NCBI GenBank assembly: GCA_000514715.1
Contig: AZWL01000018.1
Location: forward strand, 1-64,000
DNA length: 64,000 nt
Direction of reading: 5' to 3'
Source: Streptomyces sp. CNH099
GTDB lineage: Bacteria > Actinomycetota > Actinomycetes > Streptomycetales > Streptomycetaceae
Every line of letters begins with the position of its first letter. Position 1 is the stretch's first letter. Below the pieces are notes generated by a model that was not told where the DNA came from, made no database searches, and saw only the letters and a program-made list of their open reading frames with translations. A program made the translations under genes and the position numbers. Shown here piece by piece: positions 16,067 to 25,343 of this stretch.

Positions 16067-16134
16067 TGAGCGAGTTTGCGCGAGTGTGAGTGACCTCTTG
16101 CAAAATTCGTCGCGGAGGTGCAAGGTGTCGCTCA
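16067..16134. promoter_or_regulatory. Divergent promoter region with TGAGCGA/TCGCTCA inverted pair
   Basis: TGAGCGA at 16067-16073 and TCGCTCA at 16128-16134 are inverted copies in the 118-bp gap between deoR and the PfkB gene. Related GAGTG-type copies lie between. DeoR proteins often bind widely spaced short repeats, so these are candidate operator sites. The assignment rests on position and weak symmetry only. Confidence 0.35.
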
Positions 16135-16164
16135 ATGTGAACCACGAGCAGGAAGGACACGCCG

Positions 16165-17265
16165 TTGAGCACTCCATCGGCGGTCCGCACAGCGATCGAC
16201 CCGCTGGCGGGCACACGGGCTCCCGGCGATCCCGAGCACGACGTTCTCCTCACCGGCACCGTGTTCATGGACATCGTCTTCACCGGCCTCGAAGGCGCCC
16301 CCGTGCGCGGCAGTGAGAACTGGGCCCGCGGCATGGGCTCCAGCCCGGGCGGCATCGCGAACATGGCCACCGCGCTCGCCCGCCTCGGGCTGCGCACCAC
16401 GCTCTGCGCGAGCTTCGGCACCGACCTGTACGGCGACTACATCTGGGAGAGCCTCGCGGAGAACGAGGGCGTCGACCTCGGCCCGTCGCGGCGGCTGGCC
16501 GGCTGGCACTCGCCGGTCACGGTCTCCATGGCGTACGAGGGCGAGCGCACCATGGTCACGCACGAGCACCCCGCGCCCGCGCCCGTCTGCACCGAGCTGC
16601 CGCGCGCCCGCTCCGTCGTGGCGTCGCTGGAGCCCGGCCGGGACGAGGAGTGGGTCCGGCACGCGCACGACAAGGGCTCGCAGGTCTTCTCCGACGTCGG
16701 CTGGGACGAGACCGGCCGCTGGGACCTGGCCGCGCTGACCGGCCTGCGCTACAGCCACGCCTTCCTGCCCAACGCCGCCGAGGCGCAGCAGTACACGCGC
16801 ACCGACTCCCCGGAGCAGGCCGTCCGCGCGCTCGCCGAGCTGGTGCCGATCGCCGTGGTGACCAAGGGCCCCGACGGCGCCGTGGCCGTGGACGGGATCA
16901 CCGGCGAGAGCGCCGACGTGCCCGGGCTGCTGGTGGACGCACTCGACCCGACCGGCGCCGGCGACGTGTTCGTCGCCGGCTTCATGACCGGGACCCTGGC
17001 GGGCTGGCCGCTCGCCGACCGGCTCGCCTTCGCCAACCTCACCGCCGCGCTGTCCGTACAGCACTTCGGCGGCTCGCTGTCCGCGCCCGACTGGACGGAG
17101 GTGGCCGCGTGGTGGATCGAGGCCGCCGCCCGCGCCAAGGCCGGCGACGCGGACGCCGCCGAGGTGGCCCGGCGGTACGACTTCCTGGACGGCCTGGTCC
17201 CGGCCCTGGTGCGGAGCCGTCCGCGCCGGCGGGCCATTCCGACCATCGGCTTCCGGGACGAGTAG
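16165..17265 (+). CDS. PfkB-family carbohydrate kinase
   Basis: 366 residues from the TTG at 16165, supported by AGGAAGG eight bases upstream. PfkB landmarks: the Gly-rich region MGSSPGGIANMATALARLGLRT near the N-terminus and the C-terminal signature DALDPTGAGDVFVAGFMTG with the catalytic Asp. It is a second PfkB kinase in the operon, distinct from IolC further down. It resembles sugar kinases found with carbohydrate ABC importers and may phosphorylate the sugar part of an inositol glycoside or an inositol isomer. First gene of the rightward operon, 15 bases before the binding protein. Confidence 0.85.
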   Translation: MSTPSAVRTAIDPLAGTRAPGDPEHDVLLTGTVFMDIVFTGLEGAPVRGSENWARGMGSSPGGIANMATALARLGLRTTLCASFGTDLYGDYIWESLAENEGVDLGPSRRLAGWHSPVTVSMAYEGERTMVTHEHPAPAPVCTELPRARSVVASLEPGRDEEWVRHAHDKGSQVFSDVGWDETGRWDLAALTGLRYSHAFLPNAAEAQQYTRTDSPEQAVRALAELVPIAVVTKGPDGAVAVDGITGESADVPGLLVDALDPTGAGDVFVAGFMTGTLAGWPLADRLAFANLTAALSVQHFGGSLSAPDWTEVAAWWIEAAARAKAGDADAAEVARRYDFLDGLVPALVRSRPRRRAIPTIGFRDE

Positions 17266-17280
17266 AACGAAGGAGTTCTG

Positions 17281-18735
17281 ATGGGATTGCGCAACAAGGG
17301 CGGCGGTAGACCGCGGGCCCGGACGAGGACCAGGAGCAGGTCGAGGACCCTCGTGCCCGCCGCGCTCGCCGCCGGGCTCGCCGTCATAGCGGCCGGCTGC
17401 GTGCCCGGCACCGACGGCTCCGGCGCCGTCCAGAGCGGGGGCGCCGGCGGTACGGGCGGCGTACCGGACCCGTCGAAGGCGGGCAACGTGACGCTGACCG
17501 TGTGGGACCAGGAGGTCCGCGGCGGTCAGAACGCGGAGATCGAGCAGCTGAACAAGGAGTTCGAGGACAAGTACCCGAACGTCAGGATCAAGCGGGTCTC
17601 CCGGAGCTTCGACGACCTGAAGACGACTCTGAAGCTCGCGCTGTCCGGCAACAACCCGCCGGACGTCGTCCAGGCCAACCAGGGCTACCCGGACATGGTC
17701 GCGTTCGTGCAGGCCGGGCTGCTCACGCCGCTCGACAACTACGCGGGCCTCTACGGCTGGAACACGCGCTATCCCAATACCCTGCTGAACCTCAACCGGG
17801 TCTCCGCCGACGGCAAGCAGTTCGGCACCGGGCGGCTCTACGGGATCTCCCAGACCGGCGAGTTCGTCGGCCTCTACTACAACAAGGAGAAGCTCGCCGA
17901 CGCCGGCCTGGAGCCGCCGAAGACCTGGAAGGAGTTCACCGACAGCCTCGCCACGCTCAAGGACGAGGGCGAACTGCCCATCCAGTTCGGCAACCTCGAC
18001 CAGTGGCCCGCCATCCACACCTTCGGCGTGCTGCAGGACCAGTTCGGCGCCGCCGAGACCCGCGACACCGTCCTCGGCCGCGGCGACGGCTTCGACAACG
18101 CGCACACCAAGGAGGCCGCCGCGCTCCTCGCCGACTGGATCGACAAGGGCTACCTGCCCAAGGACGCCAACGGCCGCGGCTACGACGACGCCAACAAGCA
18201 GTTCGCCGACGGCGAAGGCGCGTACCTCATGACCGGCATCTGGGTGCAGGCCGACCTGACCAAGCCCATGGGCGACAACCTCGGCGTCATGGCCCCGCCC
18301 CCCGCGACCGAGGGCGGCAGCCCCGTCACCACCGGCGGCCAGGGCCTGTCGTGGTCCGTCACCTCCAAGTCCGCGCACCCCGACGTCGCCGCCGCCTACC
18401 TCGACTTCATCACCAACGAGCACGCGGCCGACGTCATGACCGAGAACGGCGTGCTGCCGGCCGTGCCCGGCAAGGCCGCCGACGAGGTCGACCCGGACAG
18501 CCCCGACGGCCAGATGATCGCGGCGTGGAAGCGGCTGAACGAGAACGACGGCCTGGTCCCGTACCTGGACTACACGACGCCCACGTTCTACGACACCGTC
18601 TCCGCCGCGCTGCAGGACCTCATCGCCGGCAAGACCTCGCCCGACGGCTTTGCCAAGAAGCTGCAGGACGACTACGGCGCGTTCATGGAGAAGCAGCGCG
18701 GCGACGACGCCGGCTCCGAGCCCGCGGGGTCGTGA
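17281..18735 (+). CDS. Carbohydrate ABC transporter substrate-binding lipoprotein
   Basis: 484 residues. An Arg-rich N-terminus is followed by a hydrophobic core and the lipobox LAVIAAGC with Cys40, so the protein is lipid anchored outside the membrane. The mature part is a family-1 solute-binding protein: VTLTVWDQEVRGGQNAEIEQLNKEFEDKYPNV, PDVVQANQGYPDMVAF, TGEFVGLYYNKEKLADAG and GAYLMTGIWVQAD. GAAGGAG precedes the ATG. It overlaps the first permease by one base (tgATG). It likely binds myo-inositol or an inositol-containing sugar, given the downstream enzymes. Confidence 0.9.
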   Translation: MGLRNKGGGRPRARTRTRSRSRTLVPAALAAGLAVIAAGCVPGTDGSGAVQSGGAGGTGGVPDPSKAGNVTLTVWDQEVRGGQNAEIEQLNKEFEDKYPNVRIKRVSRSFDDLKTTLKLALSGNNPPDVVQANQGYPDMVAFVQAGLLTPLDNYAGLYGWNTRYPNTLLNLNRVSADGKQFGTGRLYGISQTGEFVGLYYNKEKLADAGLEPPKTWKEFTDSLATLKDEGELPIQFGNLDQWPAIHTFGVLQDQFGAAETRDTVLGRGDGFDNAHTKEAAALLADWIDKGYLPKDANGRGYDDANKQFADGEGAYLMTGIWVQADLTKPMGDNLGVMAPPPATEGGSPVTTGGQGLSWSVTSKSAHPDVAAAYLDFITNEHAADVMTENGVLPAVPGKAADEVDPDSPDGQMIAAWKRLNENDGLVPYLDYTTPTFYDTVSAALQDLIAGKTSPDGFAKKLQDDYGAFMEKQRGDDAGSEPAGS

Positions 18736-19637
18736 TGAAGTCCCTCACCGCCTCCTACGGGCGCCGCGCGCCCGGCGAACCACGCGCGGTCGGCTACCTG
18801 TACGTCCTGCCCGCGCTGGTCATCTACGCGCTGTTCCTGCTCGTCCCGTTCGGGCAGTCGGTGTGGCTGTCGTTCCTGCACTGGGACGGCCTGACCCGGG
18901 CCACCTCCGCGGGCTTCGACAACTACTCCGACATCTTCACCGACCCGTCGCTGCGCGCCCCGTTCGGGCACGCGCTGGTGCTGCTGATCTTCTACTCGGC
19001 GCTCCCGGTCTGCATCGGCCTGCTGCTCGCGGCGGCCATGTCGCGGATCCGGGTGCGGGGCCTGACGTTCTTCCGCACCGTGCTGTTCCTGCCGCAGGTG
19101 CTGGCGATGGTCGTCGTCGGCGTCGCGTGGCAGTCGATCCTCGCGCCCGACGGGCTGCTGAACGACGTGCTGCGCGCCGTGGGCCTGGACTCCCTGGCCC
19201 GCCCCTGGCTCGGCGACTACGACTGGGCGCTGCCCGCCGTCGGCATCGTCGGGACGTGGGTGATGACCGGTCTGTGTCTCGTGCTGTTCCTCGCCGGCGC
19301 CCAGCGCATCCCCAAGGAGCTGTACGAGGCCGCGCGGCTGGACGGCGCGGGCGCGTTCCGCGAGTTCTTCGCGGTCACGCTGCCGGCGCTGCGCGCCGAG
19401 ATCGCGGTCGCGCTGACCCTGACGATCGTCGCCGGGCTGCGCAACTTCGACCTGATCTACGTCATGACGAGCGGCGGCCCCGGTGAGGCCACCTCCGTGC
19501 CGGCGTACGAGGTCTACCACCGCGCCTTCGAGCTGAACCAGGTCGGTTCCGCCGCGGCCGTGGGCGTCGCGCTCACCGTGCTGATCTTCACCCTGACCGT
19601 CACGGTCTCCCGGCTCGTCGAAGGACGGCGCTCATGA
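18735..19637 (+). CDS. Carbohydrate ABC transporter permease (MalF-like)
   Basis: 300 residues from the ATG at 18735, overlapping the binding-protein stop. Six hydrophobic segments are visible (for example YLYVLPALVIYALFLLVPF and ALTVLIFTLTVTVS). The EAA loop is ELYEAARLDGAGAFREFFAVTLPALR. It is one of the two inner-membrane subunits of the importer. The frame upstream of 18735 is a shadow of the binding-protein gene. Confidence 0.9.
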   Translation: MKSLTASYGRRAPGEPRAVGYLYVLPALVIYALFLLVPFGQSVWLSFLHWDGLTRATSAGFDNYSDIFTDPSLRAPFGHALVLLIFYSALPVCIGLLLAAAMSRIRVRGLTFFRTVLFLPQVLAMVVVGVAWQSILAPDGLLNDVLRAVGLDSLARPWLGDYDWALPAVGIVGTWVMTGLCLVLFLAGAQRIPKELYEAARLDGAGAFREFFAVTLPALRAEIAVALTLTIVAGLRNFDLIYVMTSGGPGEATSVPAYEVYHRAFELNQVGSAAAVGVALTVLIFTLTVTVSRLVEGRRS

Positions 19638-20458
19638 GCAGCAAGATCGAACGCACCTTCACGTACGGCATCCTGTCGATATTCGCCGTCATCTCGCTGA
19701 CGCCCGTCATCGGCATCCTGTCGACGGCCTTCGGCGAGAAGGGGTCGCTCAACACCGGATTCTCCCTGCCGGAGGGCGGGCTGAACTGGAGCAACTTCTC
19801 CGACGCCTGGAGCCAGGGCCACTTCGGCACGTACCTGGGGAACTCGATCCTCGTGGCGGTCGTCGTGGTCACGGTCGCGACGGTGCTGTCGATCCTGGCC
19901 GCGTACGCCTTCGGCGTGATGCGCTTCCCCGGCTCGAACGTGCTGTTCTACGTCTTCGTCATCGGCCTGACGCTGCCGCAGGAGGCGCTGGTCGTACCGC
20001 TCTACTTCGACCTGCGGCACTACGAGATCACCGACACCTACTGGGCGCTGATCCTGCCGCAGACCGCGCAGTCGCTGGCGTTCGGCGTGTTCTGGATGCG
20101 GACGTACTTCCGCAACAGCGCGCGGTCCGTCATGGAGGCGGCGCGGGTCGACGGGGCGAACAGCTTCACGACGCTGTGGCGGATCCTCGTCCCGATGGGA
20201 CGGCCGGCGATCACCACGATGATCGTCATCACCTTCATGTGGACGTGGAACGAGTTCCTGATGGCGCTGGTGATGATCAGCGAGGAGGGGCTGCGCACGG
20301 TGCCGCTGGGGCTGGCCTTCTTCCAGGGGCAGCAGACCTCGGACACCTCGCTGCTCGCCGCGGCGGCCGTGCTGATCGCGCTGCCGGTGGTCGTCGTCTA
20401 CATCGCGCTGCAGCGGCGGTTCATCGAGGGAATGCTCACCGGAGCGGTGAAGGAGTAG
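19634..20458 (+). CDS. Carbohydrate ABC transporter permease (MalG-like)
   Basis: 274 residues overlapping the previous permease by four bases (ATGA). Membrane segments include ILSIFAVISLTPVIGIL and the last helix AAAAVLIALPVVVVYIAL. The EAA loop is SVMEAARVDGANSFTTLWRILVPMGRP. No ATPase gene follows. Streptomyces sugar importers of this class commonly borrow the shared ATPase MsiK encoded elsewhere, and that is the likely arrangement here. Confidence 0.9.
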   Translation: MSSKIERTFTYGILSIFAVISLTPVIGILSTAFGEKGSLNTGFSLPEGGLNWSNFSDAWSQGHFGTYLGNSILVAVVVVTVATVLSILAAYAFGVMRFPGSNVLFYVFVIGLTLPQEALVVPLYFDLRHYEITDTYWALILPQTAQSLAFGVFWMRTYFRNSARSVMEAARVDGANSFTTLWRILVPMGRPAITTMIVITFMWTWNEFLMALVMISEEGLRTVPLGLAFFQGQQTSDTSLLAAAAVLIALPVVVVYIALQRRFIEGMLTGAVKE

Positions 20459-20466
20459 GAGTGCAG

Positions 20467-21438
20467 ATGCCGTACGACGTGGTGACCATGGGGCGGGTCG
20501 GGGTGGACGTCTACCCGCTGCAGACCGGGGTCGGCCTCGCCGAGGTCAGCACGTTCGGCAAGTACCTCGGGGGCAGCCCCACCAACGTCGCCGTCGCCGC
20601 CGCCCGCTACGGGCACGGCGCGGCGGTGATCACGAAGACGGGCGCCGACCCCTTCGGCACCTTCGTCCGCGACGCGCTGCGCGGATACGGGGTCGGCACC
20701 GACTTCGTCGGCACCTCGCCGGGGCTGCCCACGCCCGTGACGTTCTGCGAGATCTTCCCGCCGGACGACTTCCCGCTCTACTTCTACCGCTACCCCAAGG
20801 CGCCGGACCTGGACCTGGCGGCGGACGAGCTGGACCTGGACGCGGTGCGCGCGGCGCGGGTGTTCTGGATGACGGGCACCGGGCTGTGCGAGGAGCCCTC
20901 GCGGGCGGCGACGCTCGCGGCGCTGCGGGCGCGCGGGCGGGCCGCGCACACCGTCTTCGACCTGGACTGGCGGCCGATGTTCTGGCCCGAGGGCGCGGGG
21001 GACTCGGCCGACGGGCCGGCGCGCGGGCTGTACCGGGAGGCGCTGGCGCACGCGACGGTGGCCGTCGGCAACCTGGCGGAGTGCGCGGTCGCGACGGGGG
21101 AGCACGAGCCGCGCGCGGCGGCGCGGGCGCTGCTGGCGACGGGGGTGGAGCTGGCCGTCGTCAAGCAGGGCCCGCGCGGCGTGCTGGCCGTGCACCGCGA
21201 CGGCGCGGAGACGGAGGTGCCGCCGGTGCCGGTGGAGGTCGTCAACGGACTCGGCGCGGGCGACGCCTTCGGCGGGGCGCTGATCCACGGGATGCTGGAG
21301 GGCTGGCAGCTGGACCGGACGATCGCCTTCGCCAACGCGGCGGGCGCGCACGTGGCGGGGGAGCTGGCCTGCTCCGACGCGATGCCGACGGCGGCGCAGG
21401 TGGAGGAGCGGCTGCGGGCGGCGGAGGCGGGTTCGTGA
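20467..21438 (+). CDS. iolC: 5-dehydro-2-deoxygluconokinase
   Basis: 323 residues. The ATG at 20467 follows AGGAG by five bases; a GTG six bases earlier is the alternative. IolC features: YDVVTMGRVGVDVYPLQTGVGLAEVSTFGKYLGGSPTNVAVAAARYG at the N-terminus, and the PfkB signature VNGLGAGDAFGGALIHG with the catalytic Asp. It phosphorylates 2-deoxy-5-keto-D-gluconate to the 6-phosphate, the intermediate cleaved by the next gene's product. It lies eight bases after the second permease. Its 3' end is followed by a copy of the dispersed repeat. Confidence 0.93.
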   Translation: MPYDVVTMGRVGVDVYPLQTGVGLAEVSTFGKYLGGSPTNVAVAAARYGHGAAVITKTGADPFGTFVRDALRGYGVGTDFVGTSPGLPTPVTFCEIFPPDDFPLYFYRYPKAPDLDLAADELDLDAVRAARVFWMTGTGLCEEPSRAATLAALRARGRAAHTVFDLDWRPMFWPEGAGDSADGPARGLYREALAHATVAVGNLAECAVATGEHEPRAAARALLATGVELAVVKQGPRGVLAVHRDGAETEVPPVPVEVVNGLGAGDAFGGALIHGMLEGWQLDRTIAFANAAGAHVAGELACSDAMPTAAQVEERLRAAEAGS

Positions 21439-21439
21439 C

Positions 21440-21483
21440 CCCTTCCCCGCACCCCCGCCCCAGGGTAGGCCGCCCCGGTGACA
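21440..21483 (+). repeat. Dispersed ~40-bp repeat, copy 1
   Basis: Starts one base after the iolC stop. Core CCCGCCCCAGGGTAGGCCG is shared with copies at 39161, 44141 and 44901; the end reads CCCCGGTGACA instead of CCCCTCCGACA. This is the only copy here that is fully intergenic. Confidence 0.8.
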
Positions 21484-21486
21484 CGT

Positions 21487-21505
21487 CGCGTACGCAGCGT
21501 ACGCG
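21487..21505. promoter_or_regulatory. Palindrome CGCGTACGC-A-GCGTACGCG inside the inositol operon
   Basis: A perfect 9-bp dyad with a one-base spacer in the 178-bp gap between iolC and the aldolase gene. It directly follows the dispersed repeat. It could be a regulator site for an internal promoter or an mRNA hairpin. Two perfect 15-bp tandem copies (ccacggcgagcaccg) follow at 21541-21570. Confidence 0.5.
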
Positions 21506-21540
21506 GTCGGGCAGTGCGACGATCGAAGTACGCACCGCAG

Positions 21541-21570
21541 CCACGGCGAGCACCGCCACGGCGAGCACCG
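21541..21570. repeat. Two tandem 15-bp units before the aldolase gene
   Basis: ccacggcgagcaccg occurs twice head to tail, and a third diverged unit (ccaccgcgaccaccc) follows. No known function. Confidence 0.7.
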
Positions 21571-21616
21571 CCACCGCGACCACCCGCGTACGCGCCCACC
21601 TCCCGGAGACCCCCGC

Positions 21617-22504
21617 ATGAGCGTTGAGAAGATCGGCGACCTGACCGCCGCCCGCGTCCACAACCCCGAGGCCGTCGCCGTCGCGGCGGCCGCCCGCCGC
21701 CCCGCGGCCTCGCCGCTCGGCGGCGGCGAGACGGGCCGGGCACTGATCATCGCCGCCGACCACCCCGCCCGCGGCGCCAACGCCGTCGGCGCCGACGCCC
21801 ACGCCATGGCCGACCGCGGGCTGCTCCTGGAGCGGCTGTGCCTGGCCCTGGAGCGCCCCGGCGTCACCGGCGTGCTGGCCACCGCCGACATCCTCGAAGA
21901 CCTGCTCCTCCTCGGCGTCCTCGACGGCAAGTCCGTGTTCGGCTCCATGAACCGCGGCGGCCTCGCCGGCTCCGCGTTCGAGATAGACGACCGCTTCACC
22001 GGCTACGACGCCGAGACCATCGACGCCATGGGCTTCGACGGCGGCAAGATGCTCACCCGCATCGCCCTCGACGACCCGGCCACCGCCGCCACCCTGCAGG
22101 CCAGCGCCCGCGCCGTCGACGCGCTCGCCTACCGGCGGCTCGTCGCGATGGTCGAGCCGTTCCTGTCCCGCTGGCAGGACGGCCGGGTACGCAACGACCT
22201 CTCCCCGGACGCCGTCGTCAAGTCCGTCACCATCGCCTCCGGCCTCGGCCGGCGCAGCGCGTACACGTGGCTGAAGCTGCCCGTCGTCGCCGACATGGAG
22301 CGCGTCGTGGCCGCCACCACGCTGCCCGTGGTGCTGCTCGGCGGCGACGTGGGCGGCGCGGACGGCGAGCGCGCGGTGTTCGACGCCTGGCGCGGGGCGC
22401 TGCGGCTGCCCGGGGTGCAGGGGCTGGTGGTGGGCCGTTCGCTGCTGTATCCGGCGGACGGCGACGTGAGCGGAGCGGTGGACAGGGCGGTGAGCCTGCT
22501 GTGA
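21617..22504 (+). CDS. Cgl0159-family (beta/alpha)8 aldolase, likely inositol-pathway aldolase
   Basis: 295 residues. I recognise the family named after the C. glutamicum inositol-cluster protein Cgl0159, related to class I DeoC/LacD-type aldolases. Visible barrel strands: GRALIIAADHPARGANAVG, GVTGVLATADILEDLLLLGVLDGKSVFGSMNRGG, GFDGGKMLTRIALDD, SAYTWLKLPVVADMERVV (LKLP carries the likely Schiff-base Lys) and LPVVLLGGDVGG. No IolJ gene is present, so this protein probably cleaves 6-phospho-5-dehydro-2-deoxy-D-gluconate to DHAP and malonic semialdehyde; that is inference from context. The stop overlaps the iolB start (GTGA). Confidence 0.82.
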   Translation: MSVEKIGDLTAARVHNPEAVAVAAAARRPAASPLGGGETGRALIIAADHPARGANAVGADAHAMADRGLLLERLCLALERPGVTGVLATADILEDLLLLGVLDGKSVFGSMNRGGLAGSAFEIDDRFTGYDAETIDAMGFDGGKMLTRIALDDPATAATLQASARAVDALAYRRLVAMVEPFLSRWQDGRVRNDLSPDAVVKSVTIASGLGRRSAYTWLKLPVVADMERVVAATTLPVVLLGGDVGGADGERAVFDAWRGALRLPGVQGLVVGRSLLYPADGDVSGAVDRAVSLL

Positions 22505-23400
22505 GCGGTGCGAACGAGACGAACGGCAACCTGTACGTGCGCGACGGCGAGTCGGCCTCCGGCCCGTACCGCACGGTGATCACCCCGCGGTCCGCCGGCT
22601 GGGGCTACTCCGGCCTGCGCATCCTCGAACTCGCCCCCGGCGAGAGCCGCACCCTGGCCACCGGCGACGCCGAGCACCTCGTGCTGCCGCTCGCCGGCGG
22701 CTGCACCGTCGAGGCCGACGGCGAGCGCTTCGACCTCACCGGCCGGGCCGGCGTCTTCGGCGCGCCCAGCGACTTCGCGTACGTGCCGCGCGACGCCGAG
22801 GTCCGCATCGCCAGCCCCGGCGGCGGCCGCTTCGCGCTGCCCTCGGCGCGCTGCGAGCGCCGGCTGCCGGTGCGCTACGGGCCGGCCGGGGACGTGCCCG
22901 TGGAGCTGCGCGGCGCCGGCACGTGCAGCCGCGAGGTGCACAACTACTGCCTGCCGCAGACGTTCGCCGCCGACCGGCTGCTGGTCTGCGAGGTCCTCAC
23001 GCCCGGCGGCAACTGGTCCTCGTACCCGCCGCACAAGCACGACGAGGCGCGCCCCGGCGAGGAGAGCGAGCTGGAGGAGATCTACTACTTCGAGGTCGCC
23101 GGCGGCCCCGACGGCGGCCCCGGCATGGCCTACCAGCGCGTCTACGGCACCGCGGACCGGCCGCTGGACGTGCTGGCGGAGGTGCGCAGCGGCGACACCG
23201 TGCTCATCCCGCACGGCTGGCACGGTCCTTCCATGGCCGTGCCGGGCTACGACCTGTACTACCTCAACGTCATGGCCGGCCCCGGCGCCGAGCGGGCCTG
23301 GCTGATCTGCGACGACCCGGCGCACGGCTGGATCCGCAGCACCTGGGACGACCAGCGGACCGACCCGAGGCTGCCGTTCGGAGAAGGGACGACGCGATGA
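22501..23400 (+). CDS. iolB: 5-deoxy-glucuronate isomerase
   Basis: 299 residues from the GTG at 22501, which overlaps the aldolase stop. Two cupin halves are visible. The N-terminal half has SAGWGYSGLRILELAPGESRTLATG. The C-terminal half has the metal site in SSYPPHKHDEARPGEESELEEIYYFE and TVLIPHGWHGPSMAVPGYDLYYLNVMAG. It converts 5-deoxy-D-glucuronate to 2-deoxy-5-keto-D-gluconate. The stop overlaps the iolD ATG by four bases. The long upstream frame is a shadow of the aldolase gene. Confidence 0.95.
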   Translation: MSGANETNGNLYVRDGESASGPYRTVITPRSAGWGYSGLRILELAPGESRTLATGDAEHLVLPLAGGCTVEADGERFDLTGRAGVFGAPSDFAYVPRDAEVRIASPGGGRFALPSARCERRLPVRYGPAGDVPVELRGAGTCSREVHNYCLPQTFAADRLLVCEVLTPGGNWSSYPPHKHDEARPGEESELEEIYYFEVAGGPDGGPGMAYQRVYGTADRPLDVLAEVRSGDTVLIPHGWHGPSMAVPGYDLYYLNVMAGPGAERAWLICDDPAHGWIRSTWDDQRTDPRLPFGEGTTR

Positions 23401-25304
23401 GCGGGACAACCGGTGACCAGACGGTGCGGCTCACCACCGCGCAGGCGCTGGTGCGCTTCCTGGCCAGCCAGTACAGCGAGCGCGACGGCGTCGAACAGCG
23501 GCTGATCCCCGGCATGTGGGGCATCTTCGGCCACGGCAACGTCGCCGGCGTCGGCCAGGCGCTGCTGCAGGCGGCCCGCACCGGCGAGGCGGACCTGCCG
23601 TACCACCTCGCCCGCAACGAGCAGTCCATGGTCCACGCCGCCACCGCCTACGCCAAGACGGTGAACCGGCTCCAGACCTACGCCTGCACCTCCTCCATCG
23701 GCCCCGGCGCCACCAACATGGTCACCGGCGCCGCCCTCGCCACCACCAACCGCCTGCCGGTCCTCCTCCTGCCCGGCGACGTCTTCGCCACCCGCGCCGC
23801 CGACCCGGTGCTGCAGCAGCTCGAAGACCCGCGCAACGGCGACGTGTCCGTCAACGACGCGCTCCGCCCCGTCTCCGCGTACTTCGACCGCGTCGACCGC
23901 CCCGAGCAGCTGATCCCCGCCGCGCTCGCCGCGATGCGGGTGCTCACCGACCCCGCCGAGACCGGCGCCGTCACCCTCGCGCTGCCGCAGGACGTGCAGG
24001 CCGAGGCGTACGACTGGCCCGCGGCGTTCCTGCGCCGCCGGGTGTGGCACGTGCCCAGGACCGCGCCCGAGCCCGCGGCGCTGGCCCGTGCCGTCGCGCT
24101 GCTGCGCGGCGCCCGCCGGCCGCTGCTGGTCGCCGGCGGCGGCGCGGTGTACTCCGAGGCGTGGGCGGAGCTGCGGGCGTTCGCGCAGCGCACCGGCATC
24201 CCGGTCGCCGACACCCACGCCGGCAAGGGCGCCGTGCCCTGGGACCACCCCGCGGCCGTCGGCGCGCTCGGCGCCACCGGCACCGCCGCCGCCAACGCGC
24301 TGGCCGCCGAGGCCGACGTGGTCCTCGGCGTCGGCACCCGCTACAGCGACTTCACCACCGCCAGCCGCACCGTCTTCGCCCGCCCCGACGTGGCGTTCGT
24401 CAACCTCAACGTCGCCCGCCTCGACGCCGTCAAGCACGCCGCGGAGCCGCTGGTCGCCGATGCCCGCGCGGGCCTCGAAGCGCTCGACGCCGAGCTGGCC
24501 GACTGGCAGGTCGACGACGACTACCGCGCGCGTGTACGCGAACTCGCCGACGGCTGGCGGCGCACCACCGACGCCGTCTGCCGCCCCGGGCGCGGCCACG
24601 GCCCGCCGCCCGCGCAGACCGAGATCCTCGGCGCGGTCAACGACCTGACCGACGGCCCCGATGACATCACCGTCATCAACGCCGCCGGGTCCATGCCCGG
24701 CGACCTCCAGGCGCTCTGGCGGGCCCGGGACCCGAAGGCGTACCACGTCGAGTACGCCTACTCCACCATGGGCTACGAGATCGCCGCCGGGCTCGGCGTG
24801 AAGATGGCCGCCCCGGACCGCGAGGTCGTCGTCCTCGTCGGCGACGGCTCGTACCTGATGCTCTCCCAGGAGATCGTCACCGCGGTCGCCGAGGGCCTGA
24901 AGATCGTCGTCGTCCTCGTCGACAACGGCGGCTTCGCGTCCATCGGCGCGCTGTCCGAGTCGCTCGGCTCGCAGCGCTTCGGCACCCGCTACGCCGGCCG
25001 CAACCCCGACACCGGCGAACTCGACGGCGGGCCGCTGCCGGTGGACCTGGCCGCGAACGCCGCGAGCCTCGGCGCGGACGTGCTGCGGGCGACGACGGTC
25101 GCGGAGTTCCGGGACGCCTTCGTACGGGCGAAGGAGGCCGAGCGCACCACGGTGGTGCACGTCGTCACCGACCTGACCGGGCCCAACCCGCCCAGCTCCG
25201 CGTGGTGGGACGTGCCCGTCAGCGAGGTCTCGGAGCTGGACTCCACGCGCAGGGCGTACGAGGAGTACCGCGACGGCAAGCGCGCCCAACGCCCGTACCT
25301 CTGA
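23397..25304 (+). CDS. iolD: 3D-(3,5/4)-trihydroxycyclohexane-1,2-dione hydrolase (TPP-dependent)
   Basis: 635 residues, normal for IolD. TPP-enzyme features: the N-terminal PYR domain with the activating Glu in LARNEQSMVHAATAYAK, the middle domain with PLLVAGGGAVYSEA, and the C-terminal PP domain with the GDG motif VVVLVGDGSYLMLSQEIVTAVAEGLKIVVVLVDNGG. It opens the ring of 3D-trihydroxycyclohexane-1,2-dione to give 5-deoxy-D-glucuronate. It overlaps iolB by four bases. Confidence 0.95.
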   Translation: MSGTTGDQTVRLTTAQALVRFLASQYSERDGVEQRLIPGMWGIFGHGNVAGVGQALLQAARTGEADLPYHLARNEQSMVHAATAYAKTVNRLQTYACTSSIGPGATNMVTGAALATTNRLPVLLLPGDVFATRAADPVLQQLEDPRNGDVSVNDALRPVSAYFDRVDRPEQLIPAALAAMRVLTDPAETGAVTLALPQDVQAEAYDWPAAFLRRRVWHVPRTAPEPAALARAVALLRGARRPLLVAGGGAVYSEAWAELRAFAQRTGIPVADTHAGKGAVPWDHPAAVGALGATGTAAANALAAEADVVLGVGTRYSDFTTASRTVFARPDVAFVNLNVARLDAVKHAAEPLVADARAGLEALDAELADWQVDDDYRARVRELADGWRRTTDAVCRPGRGHGPPPAQTEILGAVNDLTDGPDDITVINAAGSMPGDLQALWRARDPKAYHVEYAYSTMGYEIAAGLGVKMAAPDREVVVLVGDGSYLMLSQEIVTAVAEGLKIVVVLVDNGGFASIGALSESLGSQRFGTRYAGRNPDTGELDGGPLPVDLAANAASLGADVLRATTVAEFRDAFVRAKEAERTTVVHVVTDLTGPNPPSSAWWDVPVSEVSELDSTRRAYEEYRDGKRAQRPYL

Positions 25305-25343
25305 CAGCTTCTGTTCTCCCCCGGCAAGTTAAGCGAGACCCTC

